The translations under genes and the position numbers were made by a program. DNA of 64,000 nucleotides from Aurantiacibacter xanthus (lineage in GTDB: Bacteria; Pseudomonadota; Alphaproteobacteria; Sphingomonadales; Sphingomonadaceae). The DNA lies in contig NZ_QXFM01000095.1 of the NCBI RefSeq assembly GCF_003584015.1, positions 1 to 64,000 of the forward strand, in the 5' to 3' direction. This document shows, piece after piece, positions 1 to 8,945 of the stretch. The notes beneath the pieces are model-generated. The model was not told the origin of the DNA. It saw only the letters and a program-made list of their open reading frames with translations, and did not search any database. Each line of letters begins with the position of its first letter. The stretch's first letter is position 1.

Positions 1-294
1 CATCCTGCTGGAAAACTACTTCCTGCCCGGCGACCTCGAGGCCCGGATCGAGGCCTTCGTTGAGCACTACAACCACCAGCGTTACCACGAGAGCCTCAGC
101 AACGTGACGCCCGCCGATGCCTACTTCGGCAGGGCACCGGCAATCATCAAACTGCGCGAAAGGATCAAGCGACAGACCATCGAACATCGGCGCTTGCAGC
201 ACCGCAAGTTCGCCGCCTAACATCAACCCCCTGACGAGGTCCGCACTCCGCTAATCTACGCCGCGAGTTGTGCCGAATGTTCTGACGACGGACA
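1..294 (+). mobile_element. Right end of an IS3-like insertion sequence (left part outside window)
   Basis: The window opens inside the end of a transposase gene and the element seems to finish shortly after it. After the transposase stop comes about 70 bp of non-coding sequence ending GTTCTGACGACGGACA near position 294, which ends in CA as IS3-type elements do. The matching left inverted repeat and any target duplication lie outside the window, so the exact border is a guess. Confidence 0.5.
2..220 (+). CDS. IS3-family-type transposase (integrase core), C-terminal 72 residues
   Basis: This is the last part of a DDE transposase, which cuts and joins DNA during transposition. The reading frame enters at base 2 and stops at 218-220. 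Visible are HYNHQRYHESLSN and VTPADAYFGR, the typical end of an rve-type integrase core (Tyr-Asn, Arg-Tyr-His, Leu, Thr-Pro), followed by a basic tail ending HRKFAA. The catalytic DDE residues should lie upstream, outside the window, so activity cannot be judged. The family call is firm; the IS subgroup is not. Confidence 0.78.
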   Translation: MLLENYFLPGDLEARIEAFVEHYNHQRYHESLSNVTPADAYFGRAPAIIKLRERIKRQTIEHRRLQHRKFAA

Positions 295-515
295 TCATAT
301 TGAAGATATGTGATTAATCAAGTATATTGCAGCGGGCAAGGTATGGGCTGTCCCGGAGCCGGCGGAAAGCGAGCTGTCGCAGGCCCGGTCCGAGCGCCGT
401 TACCCGCCTTGTATTTTTCGGATGCTGGTCGATAACACGCACCGTGGCTCTGCCTTGAGAACAAACACCGTGGCGAGCCGGCAACGAGAAAAGATCTCAA
501 CGGAGAGGATGGGAG

Positions 516-1634
516 ATGATCGGATCGGATGCTCTGCTTGAGCTGTACAGCTGCCCGACTGAGCCGAAGCGATGGTGCTCGATACTTGACTGGGTGTGCA
601 AGAAGGTTGGTGCCCGCAGCGCCGTGGTTCAGCGCTTTCACCGCGCCGATGGCATGCTGGAACAGACCTGGATCGTGCGCGATACGAAGTCGATCCGCGA
701 TGCGCAGCTGCACGATACGCTCGTCAATAACGCCTCCAATCCGCGGCTCAATCTGGGGGAGGTGCGGCTCTATCCGGCCAATGGCCTGATCCGCGACAGG
801 GACATATTTCCCGCAGGCTCGCCTCACCTGCTCGAACTGCAGAAGCGATTGCGGGCGGCCGGCCTGGGGGAATCGCTAAGCGTGGATATCCATCGCGACG
901 ATCAGCAATCGGTGGCCTTCATTCTTCACCGTCATTCCGGCGATGCCCGCCCCTATACGCGTGAGGACGAGGAGTTCCTGCTCAACCTGCGGCCCCACGT
1001 GGGCAAGGCCGCCGAACTGAGCTGGGTCATCGACCGTCAGGCGGAAGAGATCCGGCAGATCGAGACCATCGCCGATGCGCTCCAGGTCGGGATCGTCCTG
1101 TGCGACGATGCAGGCCAGGTGCGCTGGGCGAACGAGTCGGCCGAGGAAGTCCTCAGCCGATCGTCCTGTCTTTCCGGTGAGGGCGGACGGTTGCGCGGTG
1201 GAAGTCTTGCGCAGGAGAAGGAGTTGCAGGCGCTGCTGCAGACGCAGCAGGGCGGCCTTGCCGAGACCCTCGTATTCGGGGCCGGGGATGAAGGCGAGCT
1301 TCATCTCGCCCGCATCCGCCTGACCAACTCGCGCGGCATGTCGGCCTTGCTCATCAGCGAGCCGCGCCGGTCTCTCACCCCGTCGATCAAGGATATCGCC
1401 GCGCTGTTGCAGCTGACGCAGGCCGAAGCCCGCGTAACGGCGGCCCTGTGCACCGGCAGCACGCTGAAGGAATATGCGCAGAGCCGCGGGATCAGCGAAG
1501 GCAGCGCGCGCAACCAGCTCAAGCAGGTGCTGTCGAAGACGGGTGCCAGACGGCAGACCGAGCTTGTTCTCCGCCTGTGCAGTTCGGTCCTTTTCCAGAC
1601 GCGAACGCAGCCGGGCTCGCGGTTGCTTTCCTGA
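516..1634 (+). CDS. LuxR-type HTH transcriptional regulator
   Basis: A 372-residue DNA-binding regulator. The C-terminal 60 residues carry a LuxR/FixJ-like helix-turn-helix (LTQAEARVTAALCTGSTLKEYA, then GISEGSARNQLKQVLSKTGA around residues 295-345). The first 250 residues look like GAF/PAS-type sensory sequence with no recognised ligand. There is no receiver domain or signal peptide. An AGAGGATGGGAG stretch precedes the ATG. The 295 bp upstream hold the IS end and nothing else I recognise. It lies just before a secreted hydrolase and a TonB receptor that share an upstream 17-bp palindromic element, so it is the best local candidate to bind that element; this is inference. Confidence 0.82.
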   Translation: MIGSDALLELYSCPTEPKRWCSILDWVCKKVGARSAVVQRFHRADGMLEQTWIVRDTKSIRDAQLHDTLVNNASNPRLNLGEVRLYPANGLIRDRDIFPAGSPHLLELQKRLRAAGLGESLSVDIHRDDQQSVAFILHRHSGDARPYTREDEEFLLNLRPHVGKAAELSWVIDRQAEEIRQIETIADALQVGIVLCDDAGQVRWANESAEEVLSRSSCLSGEGGRLRGGSLAQEKELQALLQTQQGGLAETLVFGAGDEGELHLARIRLTNSRGMSALLISEPRRSLTPSIKDIAALLQLTQAEARVTAALCTGSTLKEYAQSRGISEGSARNQLKQVLSKTGARRQTELVLRLCSSVLFQTRTQPGSRLLS

Positions 1635-1660
1635 GAAAAGACCGGGTTGCCCGGTCCGCC

Positions 1661-1677
1661 TATCCCATTTGGGACTT
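1661..1677 (+). promoter_or_regulatory. Putative operator/promoter element, copy 1
   Basis: TATCCCATTTGGGACTT lies 53 bp upstream of the hydrolase start. Its core TCCCA-TT-TGGGA is an inverted repeat, and the same 17 bp recur exactly upstream of the TonB receptor gene at 3080. It could be the binding site of the adjacent LuxR-type regulator. The repeat is seen directly; its role is inferred. Confidence 0.55.
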
Positions 1678-1730
1678 CATTGTCCGCCGGTGGATGACCT
1701 AGCCTCTGCTGAGATCAAGGAGAGATAATC

Positions 1731-2966
1731 GTGAGAATGCAAAGAGCCCTTCTTTCGGCTGCGGCTGTGTTCACCCTCGGGGTGGCGCCGCTTACTGCTC
1801 TGGCACAACCCGTCCTGCCGCCGCAGGTCGCGAGCGGGGCGCATTCGGATGTGCCCGTCGCGGTTCAGGGACTGCGCTGGGCGATGAACGATGCGAACGT
1901 CAACAGCCTGACCTTCCGCAGCATGGATACGTTGTTCACCACCCGCTCGGTGCCGCGCTCTGGCCCGGTGTGGCAGCTGCCGCGCAACGATCACCAGCTC
2001 GATTTCACATACGATTTCCAGGGGCAGACCTACACGCCCGAGCAGTTCCTCGACCGCACCTTCACCAACGCCCTGCTGGTGATGAAGGACGGCAAGATCG
2101 TCTATGAGAACTATCTCAACAACAGCGACCCCTCGACCCGGTTCATGGGCTGGTCGATGACCAAGTCGCTGACATCGCTGCTGGTCGGGTTCGCGCTGGA
2201 AGAGGGGCGCATCCAGTCGCTCGACGATGCCATCGACAGCTATCTGCCCGAACTCAAGGGCTCCGGCTATGAGGGCGTGACGATCCGTCAGGTGCTGCAG
2301 ATGCGCTCGGGCGTCGACTACGAGGAGCGCTACGATTTCGCCAATCCCGGCGTCGCGGCGACCAATCACATCAATGCCCTGGTCAAGAACACCGAGCGCT
2401 TTGTCACGCCCGCGCTGACGCTGAAGCGGCTGCACGCGCCGGGCGAGGTGTTCCAGTACAAGACCATCGACACGGCGGTGCTGGGGCTGCTGGTCGAGCG
2501 GGTCAGCGGGGGCAGCACGATTGCCTCCTACATGGCGCAGCGCCTGTGGGAGCCGCTGGGGGCCGAAAGCGACGGCTTCTTCATCATGGACGGCCCTCCG
2601 GGTGTGGGGCGCGAGTTCAACGGCGCGGGCTTCAATGCGACCCTGCGCGACTATGCCCGCGTGGGGCTGATGATGATGAACGGCGGACGGGCCAATGGCC
2701 GGCAGGTGGTGTCGCCCGAATGGGTCGCCCTGTCGACCGCGCCGACCGAAGCCGCGCCTGAGGGGCAGATGGGCTATGGCATGCAATGGTGGACCTTCGG
2801 TGACACCGCCTATGCCGCGCTCGGCTTGCAGGGGCAGTACATCTATGTCGACCCCGAGACACGGACCGTGGTGGTCAAGCTCAGCTATTTCCCGCCAGCC
2901 GATATGACTGCGTCCGACGAGACGGCGGCGTTCCTCGCGGCCGCTTCTGCCTGGACGCCGGACTGA
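1731..2966 (+). CDS. Secreted serine hydrolase, beta-lactamase/NylB fold
   Basis: A 411-residue serine hydrolase of the class C beta-lactamase/penicillin-binding-protein fold, of the type that includes 6-aminohexanoate-dimer hydrolase and esterases. A signal peptide covers about residues 1-26 (ending TALAQ), so it acts in the periplasm or outside. The Ser-x-x-Lys motif is SMTK (Ser142, Lys145) and the likely second-motif tyrosine is Tyr243 in FQYKT, where relatives usually have Y-x-N. AAGGAG at 1718 fits either the GTG at 1731 or the ATG at 1737. A conserved 17-bp element lies upstream and a strong hairpin follows. It may hydrolyse an amide or ester imported with the neighbouring TonB receptor. 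The substrate is unknown. Confidence 0.85.
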   Translation: MRMQRALLSAAAVFTLGVAPLTALAQPVLPPQVASGAHSDVPVAVQGLRWAMNDANVNSLTFRSMDTLFTTRSVPRSGPVWQLPRNDHQLDFTYDFQGQTYTPEQFLDRTFTNALLVMKDGKIVYENYLNNSDPSTRFMGWSMTKSLTSLLVGFALEEGRIQSLDDAIDSYLPELKGSGYEGVTIRQVLQMRSGVDYEERYDFANPGVAATNHINALVKNTERFVTPALTLKRLHAPGEVFQYKTIDTAVLGLLVERVSGGSTIASYMAQRLWEPLGAESDGFFIMDGPPGVGREFNGAGFNATLRDYARVGLMMMNGGRANGRQVVSPEWVALSTAPTEAAPEGQMGYGMQWWTFGDTAYAALGLQGQYIYVDPETRTVVVKLSYFPPADMTASDETAAFLAAASAWTPD

Positions 2967-2995
2967 TCCGCACCGCCATTGACGATCCGATTGAG

Positions 2996-3030
2996 CCGGG
3001 CGGCAACGAGCAATCGTTGTCGCCCGGTTT
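2996..3030 (+). terminator. Hairpin terminator after the serine hydrolase gene
   Basis: CCGGGCGGCAACGA at 2996-3009 pairs with TCGTTGTCGCCCGG at 3014-3027 (14 bp with one G-T pair) around a GCAA loop, and a TTT follows. It lies between the hydrolase stop and the promoter region of the TonB receptor, so the two genes are probably separate transcripts. Confidence 0.7.
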
Positions 3031-3079
3031 GCTATGTGGGCTCCGGGTGAGCGGGCCCTTGGTGCGGGGCCTGCGAGCA

Positions 3080-3096
3080 TATCCCATTTGGGACTT
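3080..3096 (+). promoter_or_regulatory. Putative operator/promoter element, copy 2
   Basis: An exact copy of TATCCCATTTGGGACTT, the element also found at 1661, here 55 bp upstream of the TonB receptor ATG. Distance to the start codon is nearly the same in both places (53 and 55 bp), which suggests a fixed position relative to a promoter. Confidence 0.55.
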
Positions 3097-3151
3097 ACGC
3101 GGCCCGTCATCGGGCCATTAGCTTCTTCGCGAATATGGGAGGAGAGAACTA

Positions 3152-5437
3152 ATGGTCGAGTACAACAAGGTGGTCGCTGGGAAGCGTCGTTCGCTGGCAG
3201 GCCGCACCCGAAAACTGCTGTTGTCGGCAACGATGGCAGCCATCGTCTGCCCGGCAGCACATGTCAGCGCGCAGGAGGCAGGCAGCGCGCAGCAGATGCC
3301 AGCCGGGCAAGGGAGTTCGGCGGACGCCGCCAACCCGCTCGGCACTATCGTGGTGACGGCACAGCGCCGCAATGAGAACCTGCAGGACGTGCCGATCGCG
3401 GCAACGGTCTTCGGCGGCGCGCAGCTCGATTCCAAGGCGGTCGATACGGTGGCCGATCTGCAATTTTCCGCGCCTTCGCTGTCGATCACCGACGCGGGCG
3501 AGACGCAGTCCGTCAATATTCGCGGCATCGGCATTGCCGCCAATTCGCCGAATATTTCCAACGGTGTGGCGACCTATATCGATGGCCTGTTCCAGCCGCC
3601 GATCGTGACCGGCATTCCCTTTTACGACATCGCCAGCATCGAGGTTCTGCGCGGCCCGCAGGGAACGCTGGTGGGCAACAACTCGACCGGCGGCGCGATC
3701 TTCATCAACTCGGCCAACCCCACCACGCGGGGGATCGAAGGCTATGCCAAGGCCGGGCTGGGCAACTACGGGCTCTATGAAGGCGAAGGGGCGATCAACC
3801 TGCCGCTGACCGACACGCTCGCGGTGCGCGCCGCGGGCACCTATCGCAACCGGGATAGCTTCTATGAAGATATCGGCCCGTTCAAGAACGACGCCGGCAA
3901 GCTGGAGGAGATCGGCGCAAGGCTGGGCGCCATGTTCGAAACGGGCGGGTTCAGCGCTCTGCTCAAGCTGCAATGGCACGAACAGGATACGGGCGGCTAT
4001 GCCTTCAGGCCTGCCCCGAACACCAACTTTGGCTCCTTTGCGCAAGGCGATATCCGCACTCTCAGCTACGACACCGATGTGTCCAAGGTGGAGCGGGCTT
4101 TCCTTGCGAGCCTGGAACTGCGCTACGAATTTGCCGGTGGGCTGACCCTGCGGTCATTGAGCGGCTACCAGTACAAGCGCAACGACTTTGTTTCGGATGC
4201 CGATGCGTCACAGGCGCCCCCGGCGGTGGGCGGCGGTCAGGTCACCGACTATTTCGCTGGCGAGCGGCAATACAGTCAGGAGATCAACCTGATCTCGCCC
4301 ACCGCGGGTGCGTTCGACTGGATCATCGGCGGCTATTATCAGCGCAATGATATCATTGTTAATATTGATAATCTTGCGGCTCCCGGAACCTATGTGACGC
4401 CGAGGAACAACCGCGATATCATTGGGGTTTTCGCGCAGGGGAACTACGAGCTGACCGACAGCCTCGAGTTCCAGCTCGGCGCGCGCTACTCGCACTACAA
4501 GGCGAGCGGCACGGGCACGGTCGTGCTTGGCCGGGGCGTGCCCGGCTTCCCGCCCGAGGGGCTCGTCATCGCGGACCTGACGGGTCAGCACGATGATTCG
4601 ATGATGACCGGCAAGGCCGCGCTCAACTGGACCGTGGCCGACGGGCACCTGATCTATGCCTTCGCCGCGCGCGGCTACAAGCCGGGCGGCTTCAACTGCC
4701 TCCCGAGCCCGCAATGCGACAGACCCGAGTTCGCCCCGGAAACGGTCATGAACTATGAACTCGGGTGGAAGGGCGCGCTGGCCGACCGGCGGATCAATGT
4801 CCAGCTCTCGGCGTTCTATAACGACTTCAGCAACCTGCAGTTCGACGTGATCGAGACCGCAACCGGAACGACCGGCGTTCGCAATGTCGGCAGCGCCACG
4901 ATCAAGGGCTTCGAGGGGCAGATCCAGGGCCGCTTCGGCGGTTTCGGGTTCGACGCGGGCTTCGGCTATCTCGACACCGAGCTTTCGAGCCTCACCTTCG
5001 TCAACGCCCGCCTGCTGCCGCCGGGGCAGCTGGGGCCGCAGTGCGCGCCCGGTGTTGCATCCAATCCGCCCACCTGTTTCGACTACGACCCGTTCATCAT
5101 CACCACCGGCGGCGGCGACAATCTCTATTCGCCCGAATGGACTTACAATTTCGGCGTCGAGTACGAGGCGCTCATCAGCGACCGGGCGTCGATCACGCCG
5201 CGCATCAACTATGGCTATCAGGGCTCTCGCTACAATTACCTGGCCTACGGACCGGGTGACCTGTTGGAATCGCGTGGCTTGCTGTCGGCGCTGGTGACGC
5301 TGCGGATCGATGACTGGACCATCGAGGCCTACGCCACCAACCTTACCGATAAGGAATATGTGGTCGGCCGCTCGGGCGACAACCTGTTTTACGGCGCGCC
5401 GCGTCAGTACGGGCTGCGCACGTCGATCCGGTTCTGA
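3152..5437 (+). CDS. TonB-dependent outer-membrane receptor (LuxR-linked)
   Basis: A 761-residue outer-membrane beta-barrel with an N-terminal plug, which takes up substrates using TonB/ExbBD energy. A long signal region ends near AAHVSAQ (about residue 42). The plug follows, with VVTAQRRNENLQDVPIA, FYDIASIEVLRGPQGTL and NSTGGAIFI. The barrel ends in an aromatic residue (RTSIRF), as outer-membrane proteins do. GGGAGGAGAG precedes the ATG. It has its own upstream element, shared with the preceding hydrolase gene, so the two are probably co-regulated. Receptors of this sphingomonad type often import plant or aromatic compounds; the substrate here is unknown. Confidence 0.9.
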   Translation: MVEYNKVVAGKRRSLAGRTRKLLLSATMAAIVCPAAHVSAQEAGSAQQMPAGQGSSADAANPLGTIVVTAQRRNENLQDVPIAATVFGGAQLDSKAVDTVADLQFSAPSLSITDAGETQSVNIRGIGIAANSPNISNGVATYIDGLFQPPIVTGIPFYDIASIEVLRGPQGTLVGNNSTGGAIFINSANPTTRGIEGYAKAGLGNYGLYEGEGAINLPLTDTLAVRAAGTYRNRDSFYEDIGPFKNDAGKLEEIGARLGAMFETGGFSALLKLQWHEQDTGGYAFRPAPNTNFGSFAQGDIRTLSYDTDVSKVERAFLASLELRYEFAGGLTLRSLSGYQYKRNDFVSDADASQAPPAVGGGQVTDYFAGERQYSQEINLISPTAGAFDWIIGGYYQRNDIIVNIDNLAAPGTYVTPRNNRDIIGVFAQGNYELTDSLEFQLGARYSHYKASGTGTVVLGRGVPGFPPEGLVIADLTGQHDDSMMTGKAALNWTVADGHLIYAFAARGYKPGGFNCLPSPQCDRPEFAPETVMNYELGWKGALADRRINVQLSAFYNDFSNLQFDVIETATGTTGVRNVGSATIKGFEGQIQGRFGGFGFDAGFGYLDTELSSLTFVNARLLPPGQLGPQCAPGVASNPPTCFDYDPFIITTGGGDNLYSPEWTYNFGVEYEALISDRASITPRINYGYQGSRYNYLAYGPGDLLESRGLLSALVTLRIDDWTIEAYATNLTDKEYVVGRSGDNLFYGAPRQYGLRTSIRF

Positions 5438-5445
5438 GCCGGCAG

Positions 5446-5479
5446 GACAGGGACCTCGGGCATCGCCGAGGTCCCTGTC
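5446..5479. terminator. Bidirectional hairpin between TonB receptor and hemA
   Basis: GACAGGGACCTCGG at 5446-5459 pairs perfectly with CCGAGGTCCCTGTC at 5466-5479 around a 6-base loop. It lies between two convergent genes and has no long T-run, so it may serve both directions weakly. Confidence 0.65.
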
Positions 5480-5489
5480 TGCGCCCGGA

Positions 5490-6746
5490 TTAACCTGCCA
5501 GTTCGGGCACAGCTTCGGGGCGGGCGCTGTCCATGATTTCACGCCAGCGCGGGAAGGCCTCGCGGGTGGCAATCAGCGCAGCGATCAGGGCGTCTTCGTC
5601 CTCGTCGGTGTGGAGCGGGGTGGGCGTGACGCGCAGACGCTCGGTTCCGCGCGGGACGGTCGGATAGTTGACCGGCTGGATGTAGATGCCGTGCTCGGTC
5701 ATCAGGTGATCGGTGATCGCCTTCGCCAGTGCCGCATCGCCGATCATCACCGGCAGAATATGGCTTGGGCTGGGCAGCACGGGGATGGCGTTGGCGAGCA
5801 GCCGTTCCTTCAGCGAAGCCGCCCGTCGCGCCAGTGCCTGCCGGGCCGAACCGTCTTCCTTCAGGTGTCGCAGCGCCGCTCGGATTCCCGCGACCACGGA
5901 CGGTGGCAGCGCCGTGCTGAAGATGAATCCCGGCGCGAAGCTGCGGACATAGTCGACCGCATCGTGGCTTCCGGCGATGTAGCCGCCGATTGCACCGAAC
6001 CCCTTGCTGAGCGTGCCCTGAAACATGTCGATCCGGTCAAGCAGGCCATCACGCTCGGCAATGCCCGCGCCGCGCGCGCCGTAAAGGCCGACCGCGTGAA
6101 CCTCGTCGACATAGGTGAAGGCGTTGTACTTCCCGGCAAGGTCGCAGATCGCTTCCATCGGGGCGAAATCGCCGTCCATCGAGTAGCAGCTCTCAAAGCA
6201 TATCAGCTTGGGGCGATATTTGCACACGGATGCCAGCTTGCGTTCAAGGTCGCGCCAGTCGTTGTGGGCGAACACGCATTTGTCGGCGCCGGAGTGGCGG
6301 ATACCCTCGATCATCGAGGCGTGGTTTAGCGCATCGGAGAAGATCATGCAGCCCGGCAGCAACCGGCCCAGCGTGGCGATCGCGGCATCGTTGGCGACAT
6401 AGCCCGAGGTGAACAGCAAGGCCGATTGCTTGCGGTGCAGGTCAGCCAGCTCCTGCTCCAGCAGCACGTGTTCGTGGCTGGTGCCGGAGATGTTGCGCGT
6501 GCCGCCGGCGCCCGCGCCATACTGTTCCAGCGCCTCACGCGCGGCCCCGATCACCTCGGGATGGACGCCCATCGACAGATAGTCGTTCGAGCACCAGATC
6601 GTGACGCGCCGCCTGGTGCGGTGATCGAAGGCGTAGATGTCGCTCTCCGGCTCGCGCTCCAGATCGGCGAAGACGCGATAGCGCCCCTCGCGGTGCAACT
6701 GGGCAAGTTCGTTGGTGAAGAAATGCTGATAGTCGAAAAGGCTCAT
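5490..6746 (-). CDS. hemA: 5-aminolevulinate synthase
   Basis: A 418-residue PLP enzyme that condenses glycine with succinyl-CoA to 5-aminolevulinate, the first step of haem synthesis in alphaproteobacteria. Family signatures are [17 protein letters not shown] at residues 78-94, [11 protein letters not shown] near 213 and the PLP lysine in [12 protein letters not shown] (Lys248). Length matches the family (about 400 residues). The ATG overlaps the pdxY stop by 4 bp (ATGA), which argues against any longer start. It is the last gene of benE-pdxY-hemA, so pyridoxal kinase, which makes the cofactor of this enzyme, is co-expressed with it. Confidence 0.96.
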   Translation of the reverse strand: MSLFDYQHFFTNELAQLHREGRYRVFADLEREPESDIYAFDHRTRRRVTIWCSNDYLSMGVHPEVIGAAREALEQYGAGAGGTRNISGTSHEHVLLEQELADLHRKQSALLFTSGYVANDAAIATLGRLLPGCMIFSDALNHASMIEGIRHSGADKCVFAHNDWRDLERKLASVCKYRPKLICFESCYSMDGDFAPMEAICDLAGKYNAFTYVDEVHAVGLYGARGAGIAERDGLLDRIDMFQGTLSKGFGAIGGYIAGSHDAVDYVRSFAPGFIFSTALPPSVVAGIRAALRHLKEDGSARQALARRAASLKERLLANAIPVLPSPSHILPVMIGDAALAKAITDHLMTEHGIYIQPVNYPTVPRGTERLRVTPTPLHTDEDEDALIAALIATREAFPRWREIMDSARPEAVPELAG

Positions 6747-7594
6747 TGGATAGTCTCCGGCGGATTTGGCAAGAGCGCGTCGATGACGCTGGCGAGGCGC
6801 ATTTCCTGTTCCCCTTTGGCGATCATCCGCGCGAGCACTTCGAGCAGCACCCCGGCGGCATCGCGGGCGGCGTCGACAAGCGAGAGTTCGCGCGCAAGGT
6901 TGGCGGTGAGCAGGCCGGTGAACAGATCGCCCGTCCCGACCGGAACGATCGGCAGGCGCGGGATGGTCAGGCGTCGGCGGCTGAGGCCTGTAAAGACGAT
7001 GTTCTCCAGCGAACCCAGCGGCGTATCGGCGAGCGTGCAGCCGGTCACGACCACCTGTGCTCCGCGATGCGCCCGGATTTTCGCCACTGCCGCAGCCAGC
7101 TCGGCGATGGTCGAAGGCTTGCTGCCCGCGATCAGCCCCGCCTCGAACTGGTTGGGCGTGAGCACATCGGCCAGCGGCACCAGCCGGTCGAGCAGGCATT
7201 CCACCACATGGTCGGCCACGAACAGGCCGAGGTTGGTATCGCCCATCACCGGGTCGCAGATATAGACGATGTCGGGATTGATCCGCCGCGCCCGCTCGAC
7301 AAAGGCGGCCACCACGTCTCCGTTGGCGCGTGAGCCGAGATAGCCCGAGACGATAAAGCTGCTCGTCTCGATCAGTCCGCGCTCCTCGACCCCGCGCAGC
7401 AGGTCGCCGACCAGCTCGGATTCGAGCACGCGCCCGCGCATGGTTTCGAAATGCGGGTTGTTGGAGAGCAGGGTCGTGGGCACCGCCGCCACGGTCAGCC
7501 CGCGCACCTGCATCGGCAGGACGGCGGAGCTGTTGCCGACGTGACCATGCACGACCTGGCTCTGGATGGAGATGACGGTGGTCGGCATCGTCAT
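6743..7594 (-). CDS. pdxY: Pyridoxal kinase PdxY
   Basis: A 283-residue ribokinase-superfamily enzyme that phosphorylates pyridoxal to PLP in the salvage pathway. Visible are the N-terminal [18 protein letters not shown], the central [22 protein letters not shown] and the anion-hole/catalytic [10 protein letters not shown] near residue 230. The start ATG shares its A with the benE stop (TGATG), and the gene overlaps hemA by 4 bp, so all three are translationally coupled. A second ATG two codons downstream is also possible. Its pairing with a MocR-type regulator is typical of vitamin B6 regulons. Confidence 0.94.
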   Translation of the reverse strand: MTMPTTVISIQSQVVHGHVGNSSAVLPMQVRGLTVAAVPTTLLSNNPHFETMRGRVLESELVGDLLRGVEERGLIETSSFIVSGYLGSRANGDVVAAFVERARRINPDIVYICDPVMGDTNLGLFVADHVVECLLDRLVPLADVLTPNQFEAGLIAGSKPSTIAELAAAVAKIRAHRGAQVVVTGCTLADTPLGSLENIVFTGLSRRRLTIPRLPIVPVGTGDLFTGLLTANLARELSLVDAARDAAGVLLEVLARMIAKGEQEMRLASVIDALLPNPPETIQ

Positions 7595-8829
7595 CACTCT
7601 GCCGCCACTTCGCGGGTTGCCAGCGCAGCAGGGGAGCGGCGCGGCAGCTGGCCGTTCAGCATGGCATAGGCAACCAGACCGATCACCAGCCCCCAGAAGG
7701 CTCCGCCGATGCCGAGCAGGGTGATGTTGGCCGCCGAGGCGAGGAAGGTGATCAGCGCGGCCTCGCGCGAGGCAGGCTCGGCCATGGCGCTGGCAAGGCT
7801 GCTGCCGATGGTGCCGAGCAGCGCAAGGCCTGCCAGAGTGGTGATGAAGGTCGCCGGAAAGGCCATGAACACCGCGGCCAGCGTCACGCCGAACACGCCG
7901 ACCAGCACGTAGAAGACGCCTGCCGCTATCCCCGCGATCCAGCGCTTCGACGGGTCTTCGTGCGCCTCTCTGCCGGTGGCGATGGCTGCCGTGATAGCCG
8001 CGATGTTGAAGGCGTGCGAGCCGAACGGCGCCATGATGAGTGAGCCCAGCCCGGTCACGGTGACGATCGGGTTGGCGCTGGTGGTGAAGCCGTCGTTTCG
8101 CAGCACCAGAATGCCGGGCATGTACTGGCCGGTGAGGGTGATGAGAAACAGCGGCAGCGCCACGCTCAGCAGGGCGTTGAGGGTAAAGACCGGCATCGTG
8201 AAGACGGGCGCGGCAAGCTGCAACTGCAAGCCGGACAGATCGACCCGGTCCTGTGTCAGCAGGAAGGCGAACCCCAGCATGAGGATGCCGACCACCGCAT
8301 AGCGGGCGGTAAACCGCTTCAGCGCCACATAGGCGACCACCAGCAGCCCGACCAGCGCCGGATCGACGCTCGCCCCGCCGAAAGCCCCGATTCCGAATTG
8401 CAACAGGATGCCGGCGAGCAGACCTGCTGCAATACCGGGCGGGATCAGCCGGATGACCTTCTCGAAACAGCCCGAAAGGCCGAGGAGGACGAACGCGAGG
8501 GCCGAGAGAATGTATGCCCCGACCGCCTCGGCATAGGAGGTTGTCGCCAGTGCGGTGACGAGGAATGCCGCCGCCGGGGTCGACCATGCGGTGATGATCG
8601 GCTCGCGGTAGCGCCAGCTCAGCAGGATCCCCGTCAGGCCGACACCGATGGAGACCGACCACACCCACGAGGCGGTGAATTCGGGGCTGAGGCCAGCCAC
8701 CCGCGCGGCCTGAAACACCAGAATGAAGGTGCCGCCATAGTTGACGATCACCGAGATCAATCCGGCGACCACGGGATGCGCAAGATCCTTCAGCCCGATT
8801 GGCGAAGGTGGCGGCAAGCAACTGGGCAT
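7594..8829 (-). CDS. benE: BenE-family membrane transporter
   Basis: A 411-residue inner-membrane protein with about 11-12 hydrophobic segments, of the BenE family (benzoate/proton symporter type). Recognisable stretches are [33 protein letters not shown] and [20 protein letters not shown]. No benzoate pathway genes lie nearby. It is instead the first gene of an operon with pyridoxal kinase and 5-aminolevulinate synthase, facing a MocR/PdxR-type regulator. A role in importing a B6 vitamer or a related small ring acid is therefore worth considering; that is inference from context only. Confidence 0.9.
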   Translation of the reverse strand: MPSCLPPPSPIGLKDLAHPVVAGLISVIVNYGGTFILVFQAARVAGLSPEFTASWVWSVSIGVGLTGILLSWRYREPIITAWSTPAAAFLVTALATTSYAEAVGAYILSALAFVLLGLSGCFEKVIRLIPPGIAAGLLAGILLQFGIGAFGGASVDPALVGLLVVAYVALKRFTARYAVVGILMLGFAFLLTQDRVDLSGLQLQLAAPVFTMPVFTLNALLSVALPLFLITLTGQYMPGILVLRNDGFTTSANPIVTVTGLGSLIMAPFGSHAFNIAAITAAIATGREAHEDPSKRWIAGIAAGVFYVLVGVFGVTLAAVFMAFPATFITTLAGLALLGTIGSSLASAMAEPASREAALITFLASAANITLLGIGGAFWGLVIGLVAYAMLNGQLPRRSPAALATREVAAE

Positions 8830-8876
8830 TGGTGTTCCGAGGCTCCTGAATCGCGGGGGGCGATCCCTTCTCTGGC

Positions 8877-8945
8877 TTGACTTCTAGTGGACAAATGGCC
8901 TGATAATACCGGCCATTTATCGGAAGAGGTGCAGACCATTTGTTC
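8877..8945. promoter_or_regulatory. Divergent control region benE / MocR gene with three operator half-sites
   Basis: Three related boxes are visible. GGCCATTTGTCC lies on the minus strand at 8889-8900, GGCCATTTAT on the plus strand at 8911-8920 and GACCATTTGTTC at 8934-8945. The first two form a perfect inverted repeat AAATGGCC-N10-GGCCATTT; the last two are direct repeats 23 bp apart, the mixed arrangement known for MocR/PdxR regulators. A possible plus-strand promoter is TTGACT (8877-8882) with TGATAA (8901-8906), with box 1 in the spacer. This suggests autorepression combined with control of benE-pdxY-hemA. Confidence 0.6.
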
